The translations under genes were made by a program, and so were the position numbers. Source: Haemophilus parainfluenzae (GTDB taxonomy: Bacteria > Pseudomonadota > Gammaproteobacteria > Enterobacterales > Pasteurellaceae). From it: DNA of 64,000 nt. Positions 16,287 through 25,755 of this stretch are shown here, piece after piece; position 1 is the first letter of the stretch, and every line of letters begins with the position of its first letter. The stretch spans positions 1,116,001 to 1,180,000 of the forward strand of contig NZ_CP063121.1 of assembly GCF_014931415.1 (NCBI RefSeq), given 5' to 3'. Under the pieces are notes generated by a model, which was not told the DNA's origin, did no database searches, and worked only from the letters and a program-made list of their open reading frames with translations.

Positions 16287-17396
16287 ATGACACAACAATA
16301 TTCTATCGATACATTATTAGCTCAAGCGGGAAATCGCAGTGATGAGCGCACTGGTGCAGTTTCTACGCCAATTTATCTTTCAACAGCTTATGGTCACCAT
16401 GGGATTGGTGAAAGTACCGGGTTTGATTATACGCGTACGAAAAACCCAACGCGTAGTGTTTTGGAAGATACCGTAGCAAAATTAGAAAATGGTGATCGTG
16501 GTTTTGCCTTTTCCTCCGGCATGGCGGCAATTCAAGTGCTGATGAACCTATTTAAAGGCCCTGATGAATGGATTGTGTCAAGTGATGTATACGGTGGGAC
16601 TTACCGTTTATTGGATTTTGCCTATAAAAATAACAACAGTGTAAAACCTGTTTATGTGAATACTGCTTCTTTAGCTGAAATTGAAGCTGCGATTACAGCA
16701 AATACAAAAGCGATTTTTATTGAAACTCCATCTAATCCATTAATGGAAGAATGTGATGTGGTAGAAATTTCAAAATTAGCGAAAAAACACAACTTGTTAA
16801 TGATTGTAGACAATACTTTCTTAACTCCTGTGCTATCTCGTCCATTAGATTTAGGCGCGGATATTGTAATCCACAGTGGCACAAAATATATTGCAGGTCA
16901 CAATGATAGTTTAGTTGGCTTGATTATTGCAAAAGGACAAGAGCTTTGTGATCGTATCGCTTATATTCAAAATGGTGCAGGTGCAGTACTTTCGCCGTTT
17001 GATTCTTGGTTAACCGTGCGTGGAATGAAAACCCTTTCATTACGTATGAAACGCCATCAAGATAATGCGAAGGCGATTGCGGAATTTTTACGCGAACAAC
17101 CACAAATTGATAGCGTGTTATATCCAAACAAAGGCGGAATGCTATCTTTCCGTTTGAAAGATGAAAATTGGGTAAATACGTTCTTAAAATCGATCAAGTT
17201 GATTACCTTTGCCGAAAGCTTAGGCGGAACAGAAAGTTTTATTACCTATCCAGCAACTCAAACCCATATGGATATTCCAGAAGCGGAGCGTGTTGCTCGT
17301 GGTATTACAAACACATTATTGCGTTTTTCTGTTGGCTTAGAAGATGTAGAAGACATCAAAGCCGATTTATTACAGGCATTTGCACAGCTTAAGTAA
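16287..17396 (+). CDS. metB: cystathionine gamma-synthase
   Basis: A PLP-dependent enzyme of the Cys/Met metabolism family that joins an activated homoserine ester to cysteine in methionine synthesis. The 369-residue product has YTRTKNPTR (phosphate/PLP contacts), FSSGMAAIQ, ETPSNPLMEECDV, IVDNTF, and the PLP lysine in IHSGTKYIAGHND (Lys200), followed by a C-terminal LGGTESFITYPATQTHM. GAGG precedes the ATG. A closely related beta-lyase or MetI-type activity cannot be excluded from sequence alone. I see no MetJ-type operator in the leader. Confidence 0.88.
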   Translation: MTQQYSIDTLLAQAGNRSDERTGAVSTPIYLSTAYGHHGIGESTGFDYTRTKNPTRSVLEDTVAKLENGDRGFAFSSGMAAIQVLMNLFKGPDEWIVSSDVYGGTYRLLDFAYKNNNSVKPVYVNTASLAEIEAAITANTKAIFIETPSNPLMEECDVVEISKLAKKHNLLMIVDNTFLTPVLSRPLDLGADIVIHSGTKYIAGHNDSLVGLIIAKGQELCDRIAYIQNGAGAVLSPFDSWLTVRGMKTLSLRMKRHQDNAKAIAEFLREQPQIDSVLYPNKGGMLSFRLKDENWVNTFLKSIKLITFAESLGGTESFITYPATQTHMDIPEAERVARGITNTLLRFSVGLEDVEDIKADLLQAFAQLK

Positions 17397-17513
17397 TTAG
17401 TTTTTATCAATCGGACTAATCTGTGCAATCCAATATACCTTGTGTTATTATGCACAACATTAATTAACGTTAGGTGTTGATTCATCAGCACCTTATTAAA
17501 TAAGGAAACAAAA

Positions 17514-17837
17514 ATGAGCGAAGTATTACATATTAATGATGCAGATTTTGAAACAACCGTTGTGCAATCTGATATCCCTGTATTAGTAGATTTCTGGGCA
17601 CCTTGGTGTGGCCCTTGCAAAATGATTGCACCAATTTTAGATGAAATCGCACCTGAATTCGCAGGTAAAGCAAAAATCGTTAAAATCAACGTAGATGACA
17701 ACCAGTTAGTTGCAGGTCAATTTGGTGTACGTAGTATCCCAACTTTACTACTTTTCAAAAATGGCCAACTTGTTGCAACACAAGTGGGTGCATTACCAAA
17801 AAATCAATTAGCGGCGTTTATTAATCAACACCTATAA
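17514..17837 (+). CDS. trxA: thioredoxin 1
   Basis: A 107-residue cytoplasmic thioredoxin with the redox centre WCGPCK (Cys32, Cys35), the buried Asp in VLVDFWAPW, and the cis-proline loop RSIPTLLLF. Length and layout equal E. coli TrxA. It has its own AAGGA ribosome-binding site and ends at a terminator shared with the convergent ligase gene. Confidence 0.97.
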   Translation: MSEVLHINDADFETTVVQSDIPVLVDFWAPWCGPCKMIAPILDEIAPEFAGKAKIVKINVDDNQLVAGQFGVRSIPTLLLFKNGQLVATQVGALPKNQLAAFINQHL

Positions 17838-17856
17838 TTGAGTTATTAAATCTAAG

Positions 17857-17890
17857 GAGCGGTCAAAAATACCGATGTTTTTGACCGCTC
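17857..17890. terminator. bidirectional terminator between trxA and the ligase gene
   Basis: GAGCGGTCAAAAA and TTTTTGACCGCTC form an inverted repeat, with T residues on both flanks. It is built from a variant of the uptake sequence core (GCGGTCA) and serves the two convergent genes. Confidence 0.85.
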
Positions 17891-18700
17891 TTATTTTTTC
17901 TCTCGCCAATAAGTGGCAAAACGAGGTTTTCCAGAATTAGTTAATCCACGATATTTGTAAGTAATCGTGCTACCAATAGGCGGTGGATTTTCGCGCTCAC
18001 TCAGATTAAATCCTGAACCGATTTTGAATTTTCCATGATGATTTTCACAGGTGAGCGATCCGAGTATATTCTCAAATTGTCCTTTCCCTTTGTGATGTGC
18101 TATCACGGTACATTCTTCATCATAAGTGCTTTTTAACTTTAAAATTTGTGTACTGCGTTTTCTTTCGTAAGGCGCATGAGGATTACGTAATACAATCCCT
18201 TCACCTTTTTTCCCTTCAATTTCATGCAAATACTCGAATAAATGTGTTTTATCTCGTATCGGAATTTGCGGAATAATCTTGATATAAGGCGTAGGGTGAT
18301 CTTTCAAATAATCTTCTAAGGTTTTGAGCCGTTCAAAAAGGTTGCCTGATGCATTAGGCACATCAAAAACATAAAGTGTTAATTTTGCCCAATTATCACC
18401 TTTAAAGGATTTCGTGATAGAAGCAATTTCTTCAAATTGATTACGTTCACTAAAAAGCTCACCATCGATGGCAAAAGGCGGAAATTGCGCGGTAAAATAG
18501 GTCGGTGCGGGCAAGGGCAGCCCTTGACGACTTAATAATGTTTTGCCATCCCAATAACCTCGTATCCCATCCAATTTTTCAGACATTACCCAACCTTGAA
18601 TATCTTGGTTTTCATAAGTGCCTAATAGCATTAAATCACGCTCGTTCGCCCAAGTTATTTGGTTGAATAGAAGGTAAAGTAATAAATAAACTACTCGCAT
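17891..18700 (-). CDS. exported ATP-dependent DNA ligase
   Basis: A 269-residue small ATP-dependent ligase like H. influenzae HI1182. A signal peptide (about residues 1-18, ending WA) should send it to the periplasm. Motif I is SEKLDGIRGYWDG, with the adenylated Lys42; further motifs are FAIDGELF, GIVLRNPHAPYE and ILKLKSTYDEECTVIAHHKGKG. The OB-fold domain follows (FKIGSGFNLSERENPPPIGSTITYKY). A periplasmic role during DNA uptake has been suggested for such enzymes. It is convergent with trxA and divergent from gmhA. Confidence 0.9.
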   Translation of the reverse strand: MRVVYLLLYLLFNQITWANERDLMLLGTYENQDIQGWVMSEKLDGIRGYWDGKTLLSRQGLPLPAPTYFTAQFPPFAIDGELFSERNQFEEIASITKSFKGDNWAKLTLYVFDVPNASGNLFERLKTLEDYLKDHPTPYIKIIPQIPIRDKTHLFEYLHEIEGKKGEGIVLRNPHAPYERKRSTQILKLKSTYDEECTVIAHHKGKGQFENILGSLTCENHHGKFKIGSGFNLSERENPPPIGSTITYKYRGLTNSGKPRFATYWREKK

Positions 18701-18899
18701 AATCTCTCCTTTTTAAATTTATTGAGTTTAAAAAGTGCGGTCATTTTTTACAGCGTTTTTAGTTGAATCTGTGATCAGTATCGCAAAATAATGAGAAGTA
18801 AGCTGGAAAATAGAGAGATAAGAAAGAGCGCTAGATTATTTGAAATGAACACTATACAATGCCAACGCTATTTCGAATTTAATTTTTAAGGAGAATAAA

Positions 18900-19484
18900 A
18901 TGTATTTTGATCAAATTAAAGCTGAGCTTGTGGAAGCTCAAGATGTATTAAATAAGTTTGTTTCAGATGATAACAACATCAAACTCATTGAAAAAGCGGC
19001 TAAATTATTAGCAGAAAGCTTTAAAAATGGCGGTAAAGTATTATCTTGTGGTAATGGTGGTTCTCACTGTGATGCTATGCACTTTGCAGAAGAACTAACC
19101 GGTCGTTATCGTGAAAACCGCCCAGGTTATCCTGCGATTGCAATTTCAGATGTAAGTCATTTAAGCTGTGTAAGTAATGACTTTGGTTATGAATATGTAT
19201 TCTCTCGCTTTGTTGAAGCAGTGGGTAAAGAAGGCGATGTTTTATTTGGATTATCGACCTCTGGGAATTCTAAAAATATCTTAAATGCGATCGAAGCCGC
19301 GAAAGCAAAAGGCATGAAAGTGATTGCGATGACTGGTAAAGATGGCGGTAAAATGGCAGGCTTAGCGGATGTTGAAATTCGTGTGCCACACTTCGGTTAT
19401 GCAGATCGTATTCAAGAAATCCACATCAAAGTGATTCATATTTTGATGATGTTAGTTGAATTTGAGATGGCGAAAGAGGCCTAA
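18900..19484 (+). CDS. gmhA: phosphoheptose isomerase
   Basis: GmhA converts sedoheptulose 7-phosphate to D-glycero-D-manno-heptose 7-phosphate, the first step of the heptose pathway of lipooligosaccharide. The 194-residue SIS-domain protein has [46 protein letters not shown] and [20 protein letters not shown], which include the zinc-binding His/Glu/Gln positions. AAGGAG precedes the ATG. The upstream gap 18701-18899 holds an uptake sequence (about 18734) and promoter-like TATACAAT near 18851 but no gene. Confidence 0.96.
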   Translation: MYFDQIKAELVEAQDVLNKFVSDDNNIKLIEKAAKLLAESFKNGGKVLSCGNGGSHCDAMHFAEELTGRYRENRPGYPAIAISDVSHLSCVSNDFGYEYVFSRFVEAVGKEGDVLFGLSTSGNSKNILNAIEAAKAKGMKVIAMTGKDGGKMAGLADVEIRVPHFGYADRIQEIHIKVIHILMMLVEFEMAKEA

Positions 19485-19522
19485 TTCACGATAAGTGCGG
19501 TTTAAAATTCAATGATTTAAAG

Positions 19523-19550
19523 ATCCCAAAAAGTTTTTTGGGATTTTTTT
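19523..19550 (+). terminator. terminator of gmhA
   Basis: ATCCCAAAAA, one base, TTTTTTGGGAT, then a run of T. It lies about 40 bases after the gmhA stop codon. Confidence 0.9.
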
Positions 19551-19559
19551 ACAAAAACA

Positions 19560-19598
19560 CTTGCATAATTAATCATTAAAAAGTAATATTTATTCATT
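19560..19598. promoter_or_regulatory. probable paired ARG boxes (ArgR operator) before artP
   Basis: Two 18-bp sites resemble the ARG box pattern TGAAT-W4-ATTCA: 19560-19577 (core TGCAT-AATT-AATCA) and 19581-19598 (core GTAAT-ATTT-ATTCA). They are separated by three bases, the spacing of tandem ARG boxes bound by one ArgR hexamer. Arginine transporter operons are ArgR-repressed in enterobacteria. Each box has one or two mismatches. Confidence 0.5.
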
Positions 19599-19633
19599 CT
19601 TAAGAATAAAGAGAGGATAGCAGTAAACTTAGT

Positions 19634-20371
19634 ATGGCGATTAGTGTTAAAAATTTGAATTTCTTTTATGGTTCATCACAGGCATTGTTTGATATCAATC
19701 TTGATGCACAAGAAGGCGATACCGTGGTGTTACTTGGACCAAGTGGCGCAGGAAAAAGTACGTTAATTCGTACACTAAATTTATTAGAAGTGCCGACCTC
19801 TGGCGAATTGCATATTGCGAATAATCATTTTGATTTGTCTCAAGCGAATAATAATCCGAAAGCCATTCGTCAACTTCGTCAAGATGTGGGCATGGTATTT
19901 CAACAGTACAATCTTTGGCCGCATTTGACGGTGATTGAAAACTTGATTGAAGCGCCCCAAAAAGTATTAGGTATTAGCGAAGAAGAAGCGAAAAAAGATG
20001 CATTAGAACTTTTAAAACGTTTACGTTTGGAAGAGCATGCCGATCGTTTTCCTCTTCACTTATCAGGCGGTCAGCAACAACGTGTTGCTATTGCTCGAGC
20101 ATTAATGATGAAACCACAAGTGTTGCTGTTTGATGAACCAACGGCAGCACTGGATCCTGAAATTACAGCTCAAGTTGTTGATATCATTAAAGAACTTCAA
20201 CAAACAGGTATTACTCAGGTGATTGTGACCCACGAAGTGAACGTGGCACAAAAAGTGGCGACTAAGGTCGTCTATATGGAACAAGGTAAGATTATTGAAA
20301 TGGGCAGTGCAGATTGCTTCGATAATCCAAAAACCGAACAATTTAAACAATATCTTTCACACTCAGAATAA
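19634..20371 (+). CDS. artP: arginine ABC transporter ATP-binding protein
   Basis: The 245-residue ATPase of the arginine importer has Walker [11 protein letters not shown]-loop [11 protein letters not shown], the ABC signature LSGGQQQR, Walker [14 protein letters not shown] and switch His in VTHEVN. It powers uptake through ArtQM. Its ribosome-binding site is weak (GAGG about 17 bases before the ATG). artPIQM follow each other closely as in H. influenzae. Confidence 0.95.
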   Translation: MAISVKNLNFFYGSSQALFDINLDAQEGDTVVLLGPSGAGKSTLIRTLNLLEVPTSGELHIANNHFDLSQANNNPKAIRQLRQDVGMVFQQYNLWPHLTVIENLIEAPQKVLGISEEEAKKDALELLKRLRLEEHADRFPLHLSGGQQQRVAIARALMMKPQVLLFDEPTAALDPEITAQVVDIIKELQQTGITQVIVTHEVNVAQKVATKVVYMEQGKIIEMGSADCFDNPKTEQFKQYLSHSE

Positions 20372-20382
20372 GGAAACACAAC

Positions 20383-21102
20383 ATGAAAAAATTACTTTTA
20401 AGCGCAATGTTAATGGGCTCAGCTTTTGCTGCAAATGCACAAGAAATCACTTTCGCTATGGAGCCTAGCTACCCGCCATTTGAAACAACAAATGAAAAAG
20501 GTGAAATTATCGGTTTTGATGTGGATGTAGCGAATGCAATTTGTAAAGAAATCCAAGCGACTTGTCATTTCAAAAGCCAATCTTTTGATGCATTAATTCC
20601 AAGCTTGAAAGCAAAACGTTTTGATGCAGCAATTTCTGCAATGGATATTACTGAAGCGCGTGCAAAACAAGTTTCATTTTCTAATGCGTATTATGACAGC
20701 ACAGCCAGTTATGTCGCTTTAAAAGGCAAAGCAGATTTAACTTCAGCAAAAACAATTGGTGTTCAAAACGGAACAACATTCCAACAATATACCGCAGCAG
20801 AAACCAAGCAATATAATGCAAAATCTTACGCAAGCTTACAAGATGCGATCTTAGACTTAAAAAATGGTCGTATTGATATTATCTTCGGTGATACAGCCGT
20901 ATTGTCTGATATGATTTCTAAAGAGCCTGAAATTCAATTTGTTGGCGAGAAAGTGACTAACAAAAAATATTTCGGTAATGGTTTAGGTATCGCGGTGAAT
21001 AAATCAAGCAAAGAATTGCTAGAAAGCTTAAATAAAGGTTTAGAAACCGTGAAAGCAAATGGTGAATATCAAAAAATCTATGACAAATGGATGACAAAAT
21101 AA
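20383..21102 (+). CDS. artI: arginine-binding periplasmic protein
   Basis: The 239-residue type 3 solute-binding protein has a signal peptide cleaved after about residue 19 (SAFAANA-QE), then [70 protein letters not shown] and [10 protein letters not shown]. It delivers arginine to the ArtQM permease. It lies 11 bases after artP with its own AAGGA site. Confidence 0.93.
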   Translation: MKKLLLSAMLMGSAFAANAQEITFAMEPSYPPFETTNEKGEIIGFDVDVANAICKEIQATCHFKSQSFDALIPSLKAKRFDAAISAMDITEARAKQVSFSNAYYDSTASYVALKGKADLTSAKTIGVQNGTTFQQYTAAETKQYNAKSYASLQDAILDLKNGRIDIIFGDTAVLSDMISKEPEIQFVGEKVTNKKYFGNGLGIAVNKSSKELLESLNKGLETVKANGEYQKIYDKWMTK

Positions 21103-21105
21103 TCT

Positions 21106-21777
21106 ATGTTTTATGATTATCTTACATTAATTGGACATGCAGCCCTAATGACCTTAGGGCTTGCTATTTGCTCGTTAATTGTCGGTTTATTGCTCAGTAT
21201 TATTTTTACGGCTTTAGAAGCGAATAAATATGTCTTTATTGCGAAACCAGCTTCTGTTGTGATCGCTTTATTGCGTGGTTTACCGGAAATTTTAGTGGTT
21301 CTACTGATTTATTTTGGTTCAACCCAAGTAGTAGAAATGCTGACGGGTGAGTATATTGAATTCAGCGCCTTTGGTTGTGGTGTCTTTGCATTGTCTTTGA
21401 TTTTTGCCTCTTATGCTTCACAAACCTTACGTGGTGCGATCCAAGCTATTCCAAAAGGGCAGTGGGAATCAGGTGCTGCGTTAGGATTAAGCCGTCCTTA
21501 TACCTTCATTCATTTGATTATGCCACAAGTATGGCGACACGCTTTACCGGGCTTAAGCAATCAATGGTTAGTATTATTAAAAGATACGGCGTTGGTGTCG
21601 TTAATTGGTGTCGATGATTTAATGCGTCAGGCTGGATACATCAATACGAACACTCATGAGCCATTCACTTGGTATGGCATTGCTGCGTTAATTTATTTAG
21701 TGATTACGTTGATCAGCCAAGCAGGTATTCGCAAATTAGAATTACGTTTCACTCGATTTGAACGGGGAGTCGAATAA
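21106..21777 (+). CDS. artQ: arginine ABC transporter permease ArtQ
   Basis: The 223-residue inner-membrane permease has about five membrane helices and the EAA coupling loop [32 protein letters not shown]. It begins three bases after the artI stop, with weak ribosome-binding potential, suggesting translational coupling. It pairs with ArtM. Confidence 0.93.
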   Translation: MFYDYLTLIGHAALMTLGLAICSLIVGLLLSIIFTALEANKYVFIAKPASVVIALLRGLPEILVVLLIYFGSTQVVEMLTGEYIEFSAFGCGVFALSLIFASYASQTLRGAIQAIPKGQWESGAALGLSRPYTFIHLIMPQVWRHALPGLSNQWLVLLKDTALVSLIGVDDLMRQAGYINTNTHEPFTWYGIAALIYLVITLISQAGIRKLELRFTRFERGVE

Positions 21778-22460
21778 TGTTTCAAGAGTATTTAGCTGTT
21801 ATTGCTCAAGGTATTCCGACTAGCCTGTTGCTTACAGTTGTTGCATTGTTTATTGCCTTTTTCCTCGCATTGGGCTTAACCTTCTTGCTTTCTATTGGCA
21901 ATAAATTAGTGAAAAGTGCGGTCAATTTATTCCTTGTTTTATTTACAGGTACCCCACTTTTAGTGCAATTTTTCTTAATTTATGCAGGCCCTGGCCAATT
22001 CCAATGGTTGGTGGACAGTCCATTATGGGGATTGTTCTCCAACGCATGGTTCTGTGCAGCATTAGCTTTAGCATTGAATAGTGCCGCTTATTCAACCCAA
22101 TTATTCCACGGGGCAGTAAAAGCGATCTCTAAAGGCCAATGGGAAAGCTGTGCAGCATTAGGTTTAAGTCGTATGCAGACGTTAAAAATCCTAATTCCTT
22201 ATGCATTAAAACGTGCACTTCCTTCTTATACCAATGAAATTATCTTGGTATTTAAAGGTACAGCATTAGCTTCTACCATCACGATCATGGATATCATGGG
22301 ATATGCACGCCAACTTTATGGCACAGAATATGACGCACTCACTATCTACGGCATCGCAGGCGGTATTTACCTCATCATTACCGGCGTTGCCACTTTATTA
22401 CTCCGTCAGTTAGAAAATAAAGTGTTAGCATTTGAACGTATTGATACCGCAAAAGCATAA
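21777..22460 (+). CDS. artM: arginine ABC transporter permease ArtM
   Basis: The 227-residue second permease has the EAA loop GAVKAISKGQWESCAALGLSRMQTLKILIPYALKRALPSYTNE and five hydrophobic segments. Its ATG overlaps the artQ stop codon (TAATG). An uptake sequence lies inside the gene (about 21914). The operon ends at the terminator 22482-22515. Confidence 0.93.
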   Translation: MFQEYLAVIAQGIPTSLLLTVVALFIAFFLALGLTFLLSIGNKLVKSAVNLFLVLFTGTPLLVQFFLIYAGPGQFQWLVDSPLWGLFSNAWFCAALALALNSAAYSTQLFHGAVKAISKGQWESCAALGLSRMQTLKILIPYALKRALPSYTNEIILVFKGTALASTITIMDIMGYARQLYGTEYDALTIYGIAGGIYLIITGVATLLLRQLENKVLAFERIDTAKA

Positions 22461-22481
22461 AGTGCGGTCAAAAATAGAAAC

Positions 22482-22515
22482 AAATCGGGCAGTTTAAAAA
22501 TTGCCCGATTTTTTA
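22482..22515 (+). terminator. terminator of artPIQM
   Basis: AAATCGGGC and GCCCGATTT form a nine-base-pair stem followed by T residues. It marks the left boundary of the accessory island. Confidence 0.9.
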
Positions 22516-22552
22516 TATGATTAAAGAAAATATTCCTATTTATGAGGCAATT

Positions 22553-23506
22553 ATGTCCGAATCATCTTCCCTAAAATTCCACCTCGAACTATTACGTTTA
22601 ATTCCGAAAAACTATTCCATCAGCTCATTAGAACTGCGAGAGAAATTGCTTGCATTAGGCATTGAGCGTGATTTACGCAGTATTCAGCGTGCACTGAATA
22701 CGTTATGTGAACAGTTTGAAATTGATTGCAATACCAATGATAAGCCCTATAGCTATCGTTGGAAGCCTGATGCAAAAGGCTTAGATATGCCAATTTTAAA
22801 CGAACAGCAATCGTTAGTGTTGATGTTGGCAAAACAATATTTAACCGGTATTTTGCCAACCAATATTATGCAGTCGATGGACGGTTTTTTTAAACAGGCA
22901 GAATATAATTTAGCTTATGGTAAAAATCAGAAAAAGGAAGCCTCTGAATGGTTGAATAAAGCGGGGATTGCTCCAACTAGCCAGCCATTATTACCTGCAA
23001 AGATTGATCCTGAAGTATTCAATAAAGTAAGTATTGCTCTTTATCATAATAAATACATTAACATGAGCTATCGTAAGAATGATGGAAATATACGTGATGC
23101 TCAAGTTAAACCCCTTGCATTAGTGCAGCAAGGTCCAAGTACTTATTTGGTGGTTCAATATGAGAGTGGAGCGATTAGACATCTTGCATTACATCGATTT
23201 ATTTCAGTTAATGTCAGTACGATGCAATTTGAACGCCCGAAATTTAGTCTAAAAACGCATATTGAAAGCCAAAACTTTGGTTTCAGTTCGGGTAAGAAAA
23301 TTCGCCTAACTTTCCGTATTGATAAAAAAACAGGTGGTTTTTTGACAGAAACACCATTATCAACTGATCAAACTGTAAAAGATTGTGGTTGCGACTATGA
23401 AATTTCCGCGACCGTAATTGAGAGCGCTATGCTGGAATGGTGGATAGCGCATTTTGGGGAAGATTACCAAGAAATTGACCGAACTTATTTAGACGACAAT
23501 GCCTAA
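22553..23506 (+). CDS. WYL-domain transcriptional regulator
   Basis: A 317-residue regulator with an N-terminal winged helix-turn-helix (residues 5-60, YSISSLELREKLLALGIERDLRSIQRALNTL), a WYL domain (about 160-225, with SYRKNDG, VQQGPSTYLVVQYESGAIRHLALHRF) and a C-terminal WCX-like part. WYL regulators such as BrxR and CapW control phage-defence islands, and others sense single-stranded DNA. The start at 22553 is chosen because GAGG lies seven bases upstream; an earlier in-frame ATG at 22517 is inside the terminator. Its stop codon touches the first of three operators shared by the island, so it is the likely controller. Confidence 0.85.
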   Translation: MSESSSLKFHLELLRLIPKNYSISSLELREKLLALGIERDLRSIQRALNTLCEQFEIDCNTNDKPYSYRWKPDAKGLDMPILNEQQSLVLMLAKQYLTGILPTNIMQSMDGFFKQAEYNLAYGKNQKKEASEWLNKAGIAPTSQPLLPAKIDPEVFNKVSIALYHNKYINMSYRKNDGNIRDAQVKPLALVQQGPSTYLVVQYESGAIRHLALHRFISVNVSTMQFERPKFSLKTHIESQNFGFSSGKKIRLTFRIDKKTGGFLTETPLSTDQTVKDCGCDYEISATVIESAMLEWWIAHFGEDYQEIDRTYLDDNA

Positions 23507-23537
23507 CGACATAAATTGTCGCTCCATCTTTTATCAT
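23503..23537 (+). promoter_or_regulatory. island operator 1 and promoter (nucleotidase-Sir2 operon)
   Basis: CTAACGACA, five bases, TGTCGCTC at 23503-23524, followed ten bases after the TGTCG half site by the -10 element TATCAT (23532-23537). No -35 consensus is present; the palindrome takes its place. The same module recurs at 26741 and 31862. Confidence 0.7.
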
Positions 23538-23564
23538 TAAGCCATCAACAGAGAGGGCATTAAA

Positions 23565-24455
23565 ATGAAGAAAATTGTTTATATTGATATGGACAATGTG
23601 ATGGTCGATTTTCCGTCTGGTATTGCAAAATTAGATGAGAAAACCAAACTAGAGTATGAGGGGCGATATGATGAAGTTGAAGGTATTTTCAGTTTAATGG
23701 ACCCCATGCCAAACGCGATTTCTGCTGTTCATAAATTGATGAAGAAATATCATATTTACGCACTTTCTACCGCTCCTTGGCATAATCCATCCGCTTGGAG
23801 CGATAAAGTAAAATGGATCCAGCATTATTTCGGCGAAGAAAAAGGCTCAGCATTATACAAGCGGTTAATTTTATCTCACCATAAAAACTTAAACCAAGGC
23901 GATTATTTAATTGATGATCGCACTAAAAATGGGGCGAATAAATTTGAAGGTAAACATTTGCATTTTGGTACTGAACAATTTGCTAACTGGAACTGCGTAC
24001 TATCTTATTTGGACTGTGGCCCTTTTACGCCAAGTGATATTTTGCAAGATTGCTTGAAAAAGCCAGCCGCCCTCGTGCAAGTTGAAAATGAGGAGCAAAG
24101 TCGAATCATTGGTGCTTTTGCAGATCGCTATAAATGGCAAGTGTTTAATTTGGCATGTGTTTATGCAGATGAAACAGCAACCGAACAGAAAACGGTCTAT
24201 TTAATTATCAGCCCTTATCTCAGTGATGAATTTAAAATGCGTATTGAAGCAATGAGTGCTCATATTCAAGCCGAATATGACGTGTTATTACGATCAAAAT
24301 CACAGCTAAAACAATATTTCCAACGCCTTTCAGATAATCCATTCTTGCATATTGAAAGCTATAGTTATCAACCCCTTTATAAAGCAGGGAATATATTTGG
24401 CATGATGGCGAGAGATAGACAGATTGATGAAATTTTAGAAGAAAAAGGAGCCTGA
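23565..24455 (+). CDS. 5'(3')-deoxyribonucleotidase-like protein with C-terminal extension
   Basis: Residues 1-165 form a HAD-superfamily 5'-nucleotidase of the NT5C (cytosolic, pyrimidine deoxynucleotide) type: motif I VYIDMDNVMVDFPSG, motif II YALSTAPW, and motif III/IV with KRLILSHHKNLNQGDYLIDDRTKNGANKF. The catalytic Asp pair is D-x-D-N in IDMDNV. Residues 170-296 are an added domain I cannot identify, absent from simple NT5C proteins of about 170-200 residues. The substrate is unknown; dephosphorylation of nucleotides is inferred from the family. The gene follows island operator 1 and precedes a Sir2 gene by three bases. Confidence 0.75.
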   Translation: MKKIVYIDMDNVMVDFPSGIAKLDEKTKLEYEGRYDEVEGIFSLMDPMPNAISAVHKLMKKYHIYALSTAPWHNPSAWSDKVKWIQHYFGEEKGSALYKRLILSHHKNLNQGDYLIDDRTKNGANKFEGKHLHFGTEQFANWNCVLSYLDCGPFTPSDILQDCLKKPAALVQVENEEQSRIIGAFADRYKWQVFNLACVYADETATEQKTVYLIISPYLSDEFKMRIEAMSAHIQAEYDVLLRSKSQLKQYFQRLSDNPFLHIESYSYQPLYKAGNIFGMMARDRQIDEILEEKGA

Positions 24456-24458
24456 AAA

Positions 24459-25169
24459 ATGACAGCAAAAAATAAACCAATTTGCGTAGTATTAACCGGT
24501 GCTGGCATTAGTGCCGAAAGTGGTATTCCTACTTTTAGAGCGGAAGATGGCTTGTGGGCAGGGCATAAAGTAGAAGAAGTTTGCACGCCCGAAGCCTTAA
24601 AGAAAAACCGAGCAAAAGTATTAGAGTTTTATAATGAACGACGTCGTAATGCTCAAGCGGCAGAACCTAATGCAGCACATTTGGCTTTGGTTGAATTGGA
24701 AGCGTTTTATGAAGTTCATATAATCACTCAAAACGTGGATGATTTACATGAGCGAGCAGGAAGTACTAACGTACTCCATTTACATGGTGAATTGAATAAA
24801 GCTCGCAGCAGTTTTAATACCGATTACATTGTTCCATGTTTGGGTGATCAACTGTTAGAGGATAAGGATAATCACGGTCATCCAATGCGTCCACATATAG
24901 TCTTTTTTGGGGAAAATGTATCCATGTTTCCTAAAGCAGAAAAGTTAGTGAAAAAGGCAGATATTGTGATTGTTATTGGTACTTCATTACAAGTTTATCC
25001 AGCTAATGGATTGGTAAATCTCGCTCCATATGGTTCACTTATCTATTTGATCGATCCTAATCCAAATACAGGATTTGTCCGTAAGAAAGTGATTGCAATC
25101 AAAGAAAAAGCGGGTGAGGGCGTTCCGAAAGTGGTAGCTGAGTTATTAGGGAAAATTAAAAAATCATAG
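24459..25169 (+). CDS. Sir2-family NAD-dependent deacylase (no zinc cysteines)
   Basis: A 236-residue sirtuin with VLTGAGISAESGIPTFRAEDGLW (NAD site), TQNVDDLHERAGS, catalytic His in LHLHGELNKARS and VIGTSLQVYPANGLVNLA. The usual four zinc-binding Cys between the His and the second Rossmann part are absent (SSFNTDYIVPCLGDQLLEDKDNHGHPMRPHIVFFGE). AGGAG precedes the ATG. It consumes NAD to remove acyl groups, or may act as an NADase in defence; the context cannot decide. It is co-transcribed with the nucleotidase. Confidence 0.88.
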   Translation: MTAKNKPICVVLTGAGISAESGIPTFRAEDGLWAGHKVEEVCTPEALKKNRAKVLEFYNERRRNAQAAEPNAAHLALVELEAFYEVHIITQNVDDLHERAGSTNVLHLHGELNKARSSFNTDYIVPCLGDQLLEDKDNHGHPMRPHIVFFGENVSMFPKAEKLVKKADIVIVIGTSLQVYPANGLVNLAPYGSLIYLIDPNPNTGFVRKKVIAIKEKAGEGVPKVVAELLGKIKKS

Positions 25170-25247
25170 AAAACTGACCGCACTTTTCACATAAATAGCG
25201 AGTTTTATATCGCTATACTGTATGACTGATGAATTAACGAGAAACGT

Positions 25248-25742
25248 ATGCATCCAGTAATTGAATTTTATTTAGAACAAAGAAAAAGCCAACATAATTT
25301 ATCTTTGCAAGATATGTGGGCAATGCCAAAAAGAATGGTTGGTGATGCTTATTTATATATTCCTTGGCTTTTACCCGTTACTGAAAGTTCCAAATGGAAT
25401 CGTTCAGTGCCAGTTTTTAATGAGAAAGATCGAATATTTTTTATTGAAAATGAAGCTATTCAAAAGAAATTTTTACATTCTATTGATTTTATTCTGGATT
25501 ACTTCTGTTTATATCGTGAAGATAATAAAATATTACCAAAACCTGAATTGAGTGAACGTAAAGTTTGGCTACGTAATATCGGGCATGAAAGTAAGAAGAT
25601 TTCTCGCATCATTCGTAGTTTAAATTATTGTGGTCATCCTGAGTTGGCTAAAAGTTTACAGCAACTGGCAATAAAATTAGGCCAAGAAAAAGGTGTAATT
25701 CAAGAAGAAACCATAGGGATTTGGACGAATCTACTTAAATAA
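25248..25742 (+). CDS. OGFr-like conserved-domain protein
   Basis: The 164-residue protein resembles the opioid growth factor receptor N-terminal domain as found in bacteria: GDAYLYIPWLLPVTESSKWNRSVPVF, FIENEAIQKKFLHSIDFILDYFCLYRED and HESKKISRIIRSLNYCGHPELAKSLQQLA. Its function in bacteria is unknown. A 78-base gap with an uptake sequence (about 25178) and a small TAGCGA/TCGCTA hairpin separates it from Sir2, so it may have its own promoter. The next gene starts 13 bases later. Confidence 0.55.
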   Translation: MHPVIEFYLEQRKSQHNLSLQDMWAMPKRMVGDAYLYIPWLLPVTESSKWNRSVPVFNEKDRIFFIENEAIQKKFLHSIDFILDYFCLYREDNKILPKPELSERKVWLRNIGHESKKISRIIRSLNYCGHPELAKSLQQLAIKLGQEKGVIQEETIGIWTNLLK

Positions 25743-25755
25743 TGAGGATAGAATA

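Noticed and set aside
17258..17701. Minus-strand ORF of 147 codons across metB and trxA
   Set aside because: Overlaps two confident genes in opposite frames and has no recognisable motif.
22517..22552. Upstream ATG as start of the WYL regulator
   Set aside because: It is inside the artM terminator tail and has no ribosome-binding site; ATG 22553 has GAGG at good spacing.
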